From assembly GCA_019454045.1 (NCBI GenBank), contig SKCR01032772.1:992001-1056000 (forward strand): DNA of 64,000 bases. The letters are read 5' to 3'. The notes below the pieces were generated by a model, which was given only the letters and a program-made list of their open reading frames with translations, made no database searches and was not told the origin of the DNA. Every line of letters starts with the position of its first letter. Within the stretch, counting starts at the first letter, position 1. Positions 21,380-32,947 of the stretch are shown in pieces. The position numbers and the translations under genes were made by a program. The DNA comes from Zanthoxylum bungeanum. Its lineage: Eukaryota > Streptophyta > Magnoliopsida > Sapindales > Rutaceae.

Positions 21380-22453
21380 GTTGGATACTTCATCAAGATC
21401 ATTGTAGAATAATACAATGGAAGTAGCTATTGCATTAAGGGAATCATTCACATTGGATATATTTTATAGTTTATTAAGTTAATTATTCCTTAATGACTTG
21501 TTATCAATGAACTCTATCAATGTGCTAACTACATATTCTAATTCCATATGCATGCCTTCTGAAATCTATATATTTAATCATCACTTAAGAGTATAATAAC
21601 TTGTTCTTGAATATTTATCTGCTAATCTTTATCCCATTGAGGCCCACTTGCAATATAATAATTAAGTTGAAAGATTAGATCAAAAAAGTGATAGCAAATC
21701 TCAGAGGTAGCAACTTGCATACGCAAATGTTTTTGAGCAATTTATTAATAGAGTTCAATAATCTATACATATGATCTGTTTTTTGGTATGCATAAAAATA
21801 ATATAACTCAACACTGTTTAGGTGATTCTCTACTACTCAAAAGTTCCCTGCAGACTCAAATTCTTTACCAAAGGATTTTTAAATTATTTATTTATTATTA
21901 TTATTATTTAAAGAGTTGTCATGAAACAACTAAAAGTCTTTTTTTTTTTTAAATGGGTTATTTGTAAAGATAATGTGGAGCCATTAAAGTTTCCTGTTTG
22001 CTAATATAATGGGGTCACTCCAATAGCGAGTAGATAGAATATTGATTAAGTGAGTGTAAATCTTGATTATTTTTAAAAAAAAATGTAAGATAATTTTTAT
22101 TTTAATATAAATAAATCAAAATTATATCATTAATAAATTAAATTATTATTATTATTATTTTATAAATATACTTTTACAAAATTTTAAATTGACCTGAGGC
22201 AATCATCCCTAGTGAATTTTAAGTGGAGGAAAGGAGAGACGTGATAGAAGCATTATCTCCGAGTATTTGTTGCTAGAAATGCTTTTTAACTGATAATTAT
22301 TCTGTGCCAAACTAATATGAACTTTTTAAAGAGTTTTAACTTGTTGTTTAAGAAATATTAAACGTTTTAGAGTCTTGGATAGTACCAGATTTTACCCACT
22401 CAAATCGGGGTCTAATGATACATGATATGGAATAGAGAAGGATTTCCCGATAT

Positions 22454-22457
<4 letters not shown>
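21380..22457. other. AT-rich spacer, no gene seen
   Basis: Contains short ATT microsatellites near 21890-21908 and 22142-22160. No coding potential recognised. Confidence 0.6.

Positions 22458-22488
<31 letters not shown>
22458..22488. repeat. (TA)n microsatellite
   Basis: About 15 uninterrupted TA units directly abut the LTR that starts at 22489. Slippage here may have erased a target duplication. Confidence 0.95.
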
Positions 22489-22493
<5 letters not shown>

Positions 22494-24721
22494 GAGTTGG
22501 TGCTCGCTGTGCCGATTTATCATGTATTTCCTTGTAAATACGTGTATGAATAATATTTTGTTATGAATACAATTTACAGTTTCATCAATATTTTTATTAT
22601 TAATGGTAAAGACGCACTAGACCTAGGAATGATTAAGTTATAACGTAATTGCAAAGGCGTCGTAATTGACATGAGAAACGTTGTAACAGTATCATTCTTA
22701 AATTATTCATAATCAAGTTTTACATTCTTGGTCCGAAAGTAAACTCAGGAGACTGGTACATGTCATATATCGGAATATTAGTTTCTGGTGGTTTATCTCA
22801 GTGAACCATGAGCTTATGGAGGCTCGTATAGACATGTAGGTGTTCATAGCGGATGAGCACTGAACGACTCACGAAAGATTCTTAATAGATTGTACGCTTG
22901 CGTCAATAGGAATCTTCTCGAGTTGAGTAGCATAGTGGTAATTTGACTTGAGATACCACAGTGGATATATGAGTTATCCTCTACACTTTGATGACAGTCA
23001 CGTCTTCGACCTTTTTAGGTTAGACCTCCGCCTGTTCGTTGGGTGTGGACTGATGCTCATGATATCCGGTGATGTGTCCATAGAGGATCCGTCAGTCCTG
23101 CGTACAGGATTTGGATATCCACTTCATGAGATTGCGATTTATCAAATCCATGGTCATGGTACACTCGAAAATGAGCTCTGAATGTTATTGAGAAATCACG
23201 AATCTATACGTCGACAGGATAATACCTTATGAGATTTGACGCTTATATCTATGTCTCTGGTATTTATCCGGATACCTATGACGGAAGGATTATACGTATG
23301 CGAAGATCTCAACTTGTATGATTCATCGAGAATGTCTGTGGTCGTCATAATTTATGAGTGGGTAAATTATGGATACGAGATTTGATCCCGTGACGGATAT
23401 ACCTGAACTTAGAGAGTCTCACGTAATCAAAAAATACTCGTAGAGCACCAGAGTGACTTAAAACGAATAATATTGATTATTCGGAAATCGTTTAACGGTT
23501 AAACGAAAATTACACAAGCGAGGTATTCAGTAATTTCCTAAATTAATATGTATGTGTATTTGATACATAATTTGATTAGATATATATTAATTAATTACCG
23601 AATATATTTTGGGACATATGTCAACCTTGAATTATTTTAACATTGATTGTAAATGTATAAATACATTATACATTTAGATTAAATGGATTAATTAATTAAA
23701 GTGTTAATTAATTGATTTATTAAATAAATGTATTGGGAATTATTAAGTATATAATTCACATGTATTAGACATGTGTATGATGCTTTATAATGTTGACATT
23801 TGGCTTTGTTGGAAATTAGTGGAAAGAGATATTTATTTTTGATTTGTTGAATTATTTTCTAATAAATCAAATAAATTGATTTTTTCTCTCTCCCACTAAC
23901 TTCATAATATCCGGCCAACTCATCCAAAATTTGTTACTATTCCCATTTCTTCAAATTATCAACAAAAGAGAGAGCAATAGTAAAACCTAAGAAAGAGAAA
24001 TATTTGTGGAATCAAAATCAAGCCTTAAGCTTAAAGAATTTGGAAATTCAAGGTAAGTTTCTTAATCATTTGGCTAAGAAATTGTTTCTTTTGCTTGATG
24101 AGAATACATTTGATGTAATTTTGATTTCCTACTCTCTTGAATTGAGTTTTTGCTTGTTGGATGATTGTTGGGAATTTATTAAGCATGTGTGATGATACTT
24201 TAAGCTTAATAATTGTTATTATAGCTTTATTTATTTTAGGAAATTAATGTTCTCATTCTAGAAATTTCTATGCCACTTTATAAAAACCTAGAATTGTTCT
24301 TGGATGTTTTTGTTGTGGTGAGACTTTAAGAATGTTGGAAAGATTAATTGAAAGCTAGATTGAAAGTCAATTTTTTTGTAATTTGATTAATTAAATTTTT
24401 AGGGTTTATGCCTAATTTCAAAATTGGGGCTTTTCATTATATGGATTAAATTGGATACATTAGATGTCTGTTAATCATTTTGATAGTGTTTTGGAAACAC
24501 TTAATTGTGTAATTGACACTTTTGGACTAAAATGAGCAAAATGTAAAAAAGTTTACATTTTAGGCAATTTTCGGCTAAAGGGTAATTTCAAATTTGATTT
24601 GGGATTAAATATTAAAATAAATAGTTAATTTTAATAGTCCAAAGAAAAAATTTTGAAATTCGAAAAATCGAATTTTTCACTTTCCGCTGCACGACCCGAC
24701 ATAACCGTTAATACGCCAACA
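22489..24721 (+). repeat. 5' LTR (2.2 kb) of the composite copia
   Basis: It begins TGTTGGAGTTGG after the TA run and ends ACGCCAACA, four bases before the primer site. A block around 22840-23120 is well conserved with the LTRs of the nested element. Confidence 0.8.
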
Positions 24722-24725
24722 AAAA

Positions 24726-24737
24726 TGGTATCAGAGC
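24726..24737 (+). promoter_or_regulatory. Primer-binding site (iMet tRNA)
   Basis: TGGTATCAGAGC is the canonical copia site complementary to the initiator-Met tRNA 3' end, four bases after the LTR. Confidence 0.92.
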
Positions 24738-24959
24738 CTGTCTGGTTCCTAATCTATAAAATGATTCTTGCATGATATTTGATATGTAATCTACGACTTA
24801 TTTCCGTAAACACATGCTTTCTTAGATATGAGCTAAATAATCTGTTTGACAGTTTAGCGGAAAATTCCCTTTAATAAGGCTTTAAAGTAAATTGTATTTG
24901 TGTGTGCTTTTTCCTTGGTCCGCCTTCTCGGTATGGATGCGAATGTTTTCCTGATGATG

Positions 24960-25285
24960 TAGATGTATCGTGCCAAAGCTGTGCAGTTATGACTGATGGT
25001 AGTTCATTTGCGCCGGTAGAACTTATTTGATAAGAGACAAATTCAAGTGAAAGTGGAAATCCTGAACGTGCCAAAGCTGTCAGGACTACACCGGTAACTT
25101 GAGTTTGTCACTGACAAGTTAAGCCTTGAAAACGCCTCATTGTGAAAGTGTCAAAGCTGTCACAACGAGAAACGATCAGGACCGAAATTTATGAGTCACT
25201 TTTTGTGATTGACAATGATTGTCTACCTAATGAATATACGTAGGCGAGAACATGCCAAAGCAGTGAGCTGAAATATATTTATGGG
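24960..25285 (+). other. Leader array of GTGCCAAAGC hairpins
   Basis: Four copies of a loop-like core lie between the primer site and gag: GTGCCAAAGC at 24970 and 25068, GTGTCAAAGC at 25148 and ATGCCAAAGC at 25252. The second sits in TCCTGA/TCAGGA arms, the third in CTCATTGTGA/TCACAACGAG arms (one mismatch), the fourth inside AATATA/TATATT. The first has no obvious stem here. A homologous array with the same order and nearly the same spacing lies at 39050-39377 (minus). The function is unknown; the position fits a packaging, dimerisation or translation element of the genomic RNA. Confidence 0.7.
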
Positions 25286-25450
25286 ATCTACTTCCTGCTG
25301 TTGAATTTAATTTGATTATATTATTGCTTTATGTTTGAGGATTACAGTATTGCATGATTCAGTGGGAGGGCATCATTTAAATTAAAAATCCAATTCGCTG
25401 ACTGGGAATTGGATTTGAGGATTGACCTCGAATTCGAGAGATTATGATAT

Positions 25451-25879
25451 GTGTTGGATGGATCGGTTCCTCTAGCTATACCACATGATTCAACACCCGA
25501 GGAGCATGCAACCTTCCAGAAATTGAAGGATGATGATCTACAAGTTAAATCATACATCCTCAGATCGTTGACTTCGAATGTGAAGAGGCAATATATTGAT
25601 ATGTCTGATTCATATAGCATAATCTCTAAGCTTAAGGAGCTCATTATGAATCAAGAGCAAATTATTGTTCATAGAGTGGCGGTGGAACTGTTTCACTCCA
25701 GACTGGATGAGGGTCAACCAGTCAGTCCGCATGTGCTTCATATGATTGATTTGATTGATCAATTGAGGCGATATGACTTTCCACTCGATGAAACTCTTGG
25801 GCGTAGTTTGATACTAGGCTCACTCCCGAACACTTTTCGCCAGTTTGTGCTTCATGTGCTTTATATATTTAACGTGTGA
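25451..25879 (+). pseudogene. Copia gag fragment
   Basis: A frame of 142 codons with the retrotransposon gag helical domain, including HATFQKLKDDDLQVKSYILR, SPHVLHMIDLIDQLRR and DFPLDETLGRSLILGSLP. The start used is the first ATG of the frame, but similarity should extend upstream with frameshifts. It stops at LHVLYIFNV. No nucleocapsid knuckle, protease or integrase follows; the next 420 bp are AT-rich and unassignable. Confidence 0.85.
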
Positions 25880-26340
25880 TTGACTTGTATTATGATTTAT
25901 TTAGAGCGACACTACCAGTTGTTTTAAAGATAAATTCAACAGATTTTAGTAACAACACGTGAATTAAATGATCAGGGAGCCATGTTATCATTGTTCGAGT
26001 GATGTTAAGACCAGTTGGAGCATGTGTTCCAGTTTATTTTGAATTTTTTTTAAAAGAATTATATATATATATATATATAATTCTAAAATTCTAAAATTAT
26101 AAAGTTCATTGCGTCACGTGGCTTCATATTAAAATTATAAAATGAAATTAATAAATTTATTAAATAAAAATCATATTACAATAAAAATACATATTATGAT
26201 TTTATAAAAATTATATTATAACAAGAAAATATATTATAATACCCTATTAAAATAAAATAAAATATTATTAAATTGTTAGAAATTGATGGTTTTACCAACT
26301 ACAAGGCAGTAAATGTACATTTTTGATATGACATACATCT
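25880..26340. other. Unassigned AT-rich junction in the composite copia
   Basis: It contains an (AT)n run at about 26060-26080 and no coding signature. Protease, integrase and most of RT are missing here, so the join between the two halves is probably within this stretch. Confidence 0.6.
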
Positions 26341-26350
26341 TTCGAAGAAA

Positions 26351-27060
26351 ATGACACCTCAGTTTGAGGAAGAGAGAGTTAGAATGTATAACTTGTCATA
26401 TGCTTCTTGTATTGGAAACATTATGTATGCTATGCGATGTAAAAAACCTGATATCAGTTTTGACGTTAGTGTTACTAGCCGATATCAATCTGATCCAAAT
26501 AAGGATCATTGGAAAGCCGTGAAACATATCCTGAAATATCTTAATGGTACTAAGGATAAATTTCTCATATATGGAGAAGATTAGCAATAAGTTAAGGGTT
26601 ATACAGACTCCGACTTCTAGGGAGATCCATATGATAGAATGTTTATATCTAGATATATATTTACCCTTAATGGTAGTTCAAAACAAGGCTCAACAATTGA
26701 TTCCATCACTGAGGTGAAATTTATAGCGGCTTTAGAAGCTGCTAAATAAGCTATTTGGATTAGAAATTTTATCACAAAACTTGCATTGTGCCTAGTATTT
26801 CGGATTTGATCCCACTCTACTGTGAAAATAGCAGAGCCATTGCAGATGCTAAGGAGACGAGAGCGCATTCCAAGTCTAAACACATGGAAAGAAAATATCA
26901 TGTGATTAGATAGATTATTGAAAGAAAAGACATAGTGGTCTTAAAGGTTCAAGGATAAGACAACATAGCAGACCCACTTACTAAGGTCTTACCTCCTAAG
27001 TTATTCGATAAACATGTGGAGAATATGGGGCTACGATACCATCCAGATTGGCACTAAGCA
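26351..27060 (+). pseudogene. Late RT and RNase H remnant
   Basis: An uninterrupted block, 26351-26584, reads YASCIGNIMYAMRCKKPDIS and HWKAVKHILKYLNGTKDK. After the stop it continues with KGYTDSDF, SKQGSTIDS, EVKFIAALEAAK and a C-terminal LTKVLPPKLFDKHVENMGLR, interrupted by several stops. This is the connection and RNase H region of copia pol. A purine-rich GCAAGTGAGAGTT precedes the 3' LTR at 27071. Confidence 0.85.
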
Positions 27061-27070
27061 AGTGAGAGTT

Positions 27071-29599
27071 TGTTGGAGTTGGTGCTTGCAGCGCTGATTC
27101 GAATAATATATTGTACATTATATTTTATTATTTATTAATAAAATAATTATATTTTCATTTCAAACCTTATTAATGATAATATCATTATGCATATTAGATT
27201 GATAGATATGTAGATATGCTAAAAATGACATCGACCTTAGAATTATCTTGTAGTAATACTGGACACTAGGTGATACGATATTGGGATATTATTACTTTTA
27301 TAAACTATTCTTATAGTAAATATTCACATTTGTTGGTTTTGGAATACGGTCGAAGTCCTATAACATAGAAGACTAACACACGTCGTATATTAGAATTAGA
27401 ATTTCAATGGTTTAACCTGATGTATCATGAGTAAAGGAAGCTCGTATAGACATGTGAGTATTAGTTGGAGCAAATACTGAATGACTCACAGATGATTTCT
27501 AATAGTTGGAAGTACACACCACTGTCAATAAGAATCTCCTCAAATCGAGTAGCACATGTGATTCTTTGACTATAGAATATCATTGTTTTGTGTGTGATCT
27601 TCCACTTAGATGTCATGTATGTTAGAGACCTTTCATGGTCTAACCGCTAGATATTCATTGGCTGTGGACCGTTGCACTCATTAATCAAGTGTGTATCAAG
27701 GTATGATCCGTCGACTCGTATGTGTACCATAAGGGGTTTAGGTATCCATGTGAGTAAGTCACGATTCTTAAGCCTTTGGCCAAAACCGATCACCTATGGT
27801 AGATCGCATATATCAAAAATGGTTTCTGATTAGTTGTAAAGAATCATGGATATGTTGACATGAGATGTGCGCCTCAGAAACTTGATGACGTAATCTATGT
27901 TTCCTAAGCACAACTCGGATTGCATACGATGAATGGATTGATAAACATATGTGATGACCTCGACTTGTATAGTTCAGAAAGGTCGTTCGTGTTCTTCGCG
28001 AGTTTGGAGGCTGCCAAATTGCGTACATATAAGCTAGGCTTATATGATGAACGTGTTTGGACTTAGAGAGTTCCACAATATGAAGTGTACTCGTTGAGCA
28101 CTTGGGTAGCCGATAATTTTTGATAATAAATAATATTTCGTATTATAATTATCAACTAATATATTAAGTGTTATTTGATAACATTGATTATTTACTTTGA
28201 CCCAATTGGAAAAATCCAAAATCACACATGAGTTTTGTCGTAATTTCATAAATATCTCTACCATTTGAGGATATTTTGATAATTACAAATATGTAATTAT
28301 AGGTGTATGTCTTGATTTAATTAGATTAAATCAAAGTGGTAAACAAAGGTGATTAGTCACACCTAATTATACATATTTGGACAAATTAGATTAAACCTAC
28401 ATAAAAATTGATTAGAACTTTTATTAATTAAAAATTGTCTAAGTTTTGCTGTAAATAGCAAGCTCGAGCAATGTTGTAATTAAGCTTGAAAAAGCTAAAA
28501 ACAAGTAAGAGTGACAGAAATTAGCCTAAGTTAGAGAAATGTTTAGAGAAGTTTTGGAAGATCTCTATAACATTTCAACTATGAGAAATCAAGATTGGAT
28601 ATTGAAGTGAAGTTTGCTAGCATTGGAATCAAGATTGGATCTTGGAGTTAAGCTTGTTAACTTTGTAATTTCTCCAAAATATTTCAACAAGGAGAAGTAG
28701 ATTGGATCTTTGAATCAACCTTGCTAGGTAAGTTTGATCTTCTCCAAAGCTATGTATTTCATTAATAAGTTATCATTAGTGAGACATGTAGTGATGAATT
28801 ATGTATTAGATACGTAATAACATAGTTTGATGTTGAAATTAGGCTAATTAATTGTGTAAGGATGCTTTGGAAGTATAAACATAATATACTTGTAATTGGG
28901 CCAAATATGTTCATGTTGGACATGAAACATAAAATTAGAGTTTGGAATTCTAGATGAAATCTTAGAGGTATAACTACCATTCTAGAACTACTTGACCACC
29001 TTTGAGTGACCTAGAATTGTTCATGAGTCATTTCATTGTGGGACTCTAATTTGGTTTGTATTTTTATTCAAAGAAATGCATATATATATTTAGAATACAT
29101 GTACTGATGTTGTATAACATGTGTTGATGTTGGTTTTGATGTTAAAATTGAATTTTAGGTGTATTGAAGTGCTTTAAGAAAATTGGAAGTGTTTTGGATT
29201 AGATTCAAGGAAAATTTACTCACTGCCAACATTTTACACAGGGCGGCGTCGCGACTCTGATCTCTGGCGTCGCGACTCTCAACTTTCAGAGCTGATGGGG
29301 TCGTAACGCTAACCCTTGGACGTCGCGACTTTGAACTCTCACAGATTGGGAGTCGCAATGCTTAAACCTGAATGTCGCGACGCGACGAGACCTGTTGCCC
29401 GCGCTGAAACTTCATTTTATCATTTTCGGTGTTTTCGAACTACGATTTGGTCCCTATTTTTTCCTACGGACTCGTAAAGAAATGTAATTTTCATTAAAAT
29501 AATTTTAAAATATAGCCATACTTGATATTCATGGGTTAAACCACTTTCGCTGCATGAGACATCGATTCGACCCTAGGGGGTTCCATATATTCCCCAACA
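27071..29599 (+). repeat. 3' LTR (2.5 kb) of the composite copia
   Basis: It begins TGTTGGAGTTGGTGCTTG and ends TTCCCCAACA. It shares scattered blocks such as CTCGTATAGACATGT with the other three long LTRs but is the most diverged. Its right end interrupts an L1 LINE. Confidence 0.78.
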
Positions 29600-32500
29600 G
29601 TAACGTCCCCGCCAATAATATCCCAACAAGACGTAAAGAAACTTGTCCTTAAACTATATGGACATGGGTTCTTATCCACTAAAATACTCTTAAGAGCTAC
29701 GAGAGCCTCTTTCGTAGTCGGATCTTGATAAAGAGACTCATTATCAGACTCGTCTAGAACTAGACTTACATAATCATGAATTAACTTCTTGTTAACCTCA
29801 ATTGGCTCTTCTATGAGCAAAGTTGAAAAATAATCAACCGCATGATCATGGACTTCAACCGGGGTGCTCAGAAATAAACCACCCTCCAACATCATCTCTC
29901 TAATCCAGTCTCTCTTACATCTTTGAGTCAAGATGTTGTGACAAAAATTTGTGTTCGCATCACCTTCCATTGCCCATTTAACCCTTGTGTTTTGACACGC
30001 CATACTCTCTTCCCGTCGATACCACTCTTCCAGTTTAGTTTTTAATGGACAAATGATCTGCCTCTACATCTCTACCTGGATCATCAATTAACCTATCTTC
30101 CAATCCTGTCAGTTTTTTCCTGCAGATCAGAAACGTGCTTATAGGCATTTCCAAACCAATGGATATTCCAGTTCTTGAGTACCGTCTTTAATCTATTTAA
30201 TTTTGCTGCTAACTGAAACATGCATGTAAACGTATTTGGGAGCTCCCAAAATTATTTAACCGCCTTCTGAAAATCCGGGTGCGAATACCCCATAGACCGG
30301 AATATAAAAGGTTTTGGTCCATAGAGAGTGCTCGCTGGTTGGAAAACTATATGGAAATGACAGTGATATAAAGTAGCTTGCGGTAGTACCTTGACGAAGC
30401 TTATGGGGAAATGATGATATAATCTATCATTACATAGTACCCTATTCGACTTCTCCCAAATGCGAGAATTCCCAACAACATTATTCCTACAAACATGTAA
30501 GACCACAAGTCTCAATACAAGAATTAAACTCATTCATCACACTGAATTGTTTTAGCGTCCCCCTCTCTTTTCCATGTTACAATAGATAGTGTTGAAATCC
30601 CCTACTGCACAGTAAAGAATATCATTGTATTATATGCAAAAAAAGATCATTCCATAATTCTCTGCGAGTATGCATGGAATAGCTAGCATGGACAAAAGAA
30701 TATTGAACCACCTGATGACCCTTGCCTGCATTCTGCTGTGAAGAACTCCGAACTCATCAAAAATAAAGTCAATTTCCCAAAAAAGGCCAAATTTCCCCCA
30801 TAATTTCAAAGTTAGAGTAGCCCTAACTTAACCGCCCATTTATTTATACTACTATTGGATAGAAAAAAAAGGTTCTAGAAAAACTACAACTTGAGGCTTA
30901 ATAATCTTATTTAGTTGGATTAACTTTTGCTTCGAGGAACAAACTATACGCACGTTTCAAATTAAAATACGATTAAACATGGTCAAAAATTTTATTTCAG
31001 GACCGTGTTACCATACATCGATGATGATTCACTAACTTCCGCCATTGTTTTTATTGCAATGATGTGACGATTCTAGATCAAAGAGACTAGCACAATTTAT
31101 AAAACATGCATCCAATTTCATGAGATTCTCGACGGATGTTGCGTGGAACTGTTACAATATTCCATAAGTCATGGATCAATATAATTCTCCGCATGAAGTT
31201 GGTCGCGTATGGAATGATGAATGTTTAGCACCAGAAGGGCGTTCACCTCCAAGACTCCTCCCTGATTTGTTTGGTATTGTTGAAGGCTTGTTAATATCCG
31301 ATGATGTGCATCTGGCTCTATGACCCCTACACATGTGTTGTTACCTGAAACCCGCCATTGTCTGACTCCATTAACTCGACCTGCGAAACTGGTGCGTCAT
31401 TTACTACACCACTTTGTTTTGACATATCGTTCTCATTAAGCACTTCCTTTTGTTTTTGCACAATAGCTCACCCAACTCAAATTGAAGCTCACTCGAAAGG
31501 GAGTCGTATAACACACAAATTAGTCTCCCCTCATCTGCCACCTTATTTTGAATTTGTCTCAGTAGTATTTCTCACCGAGAATAGCCTGTATTCAAAGGGT
31601 CAGCTTCCGTATTAGTCTTACTTTCCACCCTCTTCAATATTTTATTCTTTGGGAAATAGGGCTCAAGAACCACTCGTTTGCCTTTTTCCTTGGCACTCAA
31701 CTGTCCAAACCAACACTTGATCAACTTATGACCCTATATTTTACAACGACTGTAGTACATTGGGAGGGTTTCATCTACAATTTCCTAAAATTGGCTACCC
31801 GCAGACCCCGAAAATCCAATCAAAAAATATGACACATGTGGAAGACTGGCATCCACGGCAACATGAATCTGATCCCCCTCCGTCCTTGTTACACAAACGG
31901 TTACATTATCACGTTTGAGATATGTTCTAAAACTACCTACCAATGTTTTCAATGTGGAGACATGGAAATAATTTTGAGGGAGATTTGGTAAGAAGACCCA
32001 TATCGGTACCAACGGGGAATATTCTAAATCCTTGAAGTCCAAAATCTATTTGAAAACTCTGAATTTAACATTCTCTATTTCAAAGTTTTCTCTAACCATG
32101 ACACTTCTGTAGTCCTCTTCATTCGTCAATCTGACCATAATGAGTTGTAGGTTCGCCATATGTCCTATAATTTGCATAGTCTATAGTCCCCATTGAGCTT
32201 TTATGTGCGCTCGAATGAGATCGAGAGAGGGTCTTCTTCGTAGGGATTTCAACACCACTATGTAGCAAAATGATTATGCCGACTTGTCTATCTCATCCTT
32301 AGTGAAAGAGAAATACTTCTCACTATTATGTTCTCTAGGTTTTCTCATAGCGATATCAACTTGTGGCAGAGTCGGAGATCGTGGAAACAACATCTCAACA
32401 AAACACAGGGGAGCAACTTCCGACGACGCTATCAGAGGGTCTGGTTGTTATGACTTGGGGGAAAAGAGGGGACCCGCCGACACACCTACGAGATTTCCCA

Positions 32501-32640
32501 TAGAGGCAAGAAGAATGCACGTTAGGGTTTTTAGGTGGCTCCTAAAATCTCGGAGCAAATTGTTTTCAAATCTTTTTATCTCTTACCTTCTTAGGATTAG
32601 AACTTAGATGGTCAGTTAAAGAAAACTACTTGAAAACCAT
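29600..32640 (-). pseudogene. L1-type LINE fragment
   Basis: Read on the minus strand from 32640. The 5' part gives an ORF1 with a DUF4283-like segment (DFKDLEYSPLVPIWVFLPNL, 32042-31785) and a knuckle relic CKI-GHKLIKCW near 31740-31690. Endonuclease relics follow (RVIRWFNILL near 30700, QFSVMNEFNSCIETCG near 30540), then the pre-RT region VKWAMEGDANTNFCHN and SLRTSFFTSCWDIIGGDV (30003-29600). It is broken by stops throughout and cut at 29600 by the copia LTR, so the RT catalytic domain and 3' end are missing. The 5' boundary near 32640 is approximate. Confidence 0.82.
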
Positions 32641-32865
32641 TAACTCAAGCCCCTGTGGGCTATCTTTTAATGATTATAATAACTTTTATAACTTTTTACA
32701 TTTAAAACAATGTAATAAATTTTTTTAGGAATTACTTTAATATGCCAATATCTTAGCTTGATTACCCCCCACCCCCATATCCAGATTCTTGATGAAACAA
32801 ATAAGAAGTTTGGAGGAAAAATCGGCAACTTGATGTTATTGAATCATTAAGAAATCAATCTAAAT

Positions 32866-32947
32866 TGTGAGAATTTGTGAAGAAAATATGTATTAACATT
32901 TGCTTGAATTTAGAATTACAATGAAAGGTGTTTATATAGGCATTATA
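32866..32947 (-). repeat. Outer copia 3' LTR, first piece
   Basis: It begins TGTGAGAATTTGTGAAG, stops at ...GGCATTATA, and continues at 41984. Homologous to 50464-50657. Confidence 0.88.

Larger units (their letters stand above)
22489..29599 (+). mobile_element. Composite long-LTR copia, probable chimera
   Basis: A plus-strand copia framework with 5' LTR (22489-24721), iMet primer site, leader, gag relic, late RT/RNase H relic and 3' LTR (27071-29599). The LTRs share termini (TGTTGGAGTTGGTGCT) but differ in length and diverge strongly. By eye the left LTR is nearer to the LTRs at 32948-41978 than to its own partner. Flanking 5-mers (ATATA left, GTAAC right) do not match. The simplest reading is two related elements joined by recombination or deletion somewhere between 25880 and 26340. 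Confidence 0.75.
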
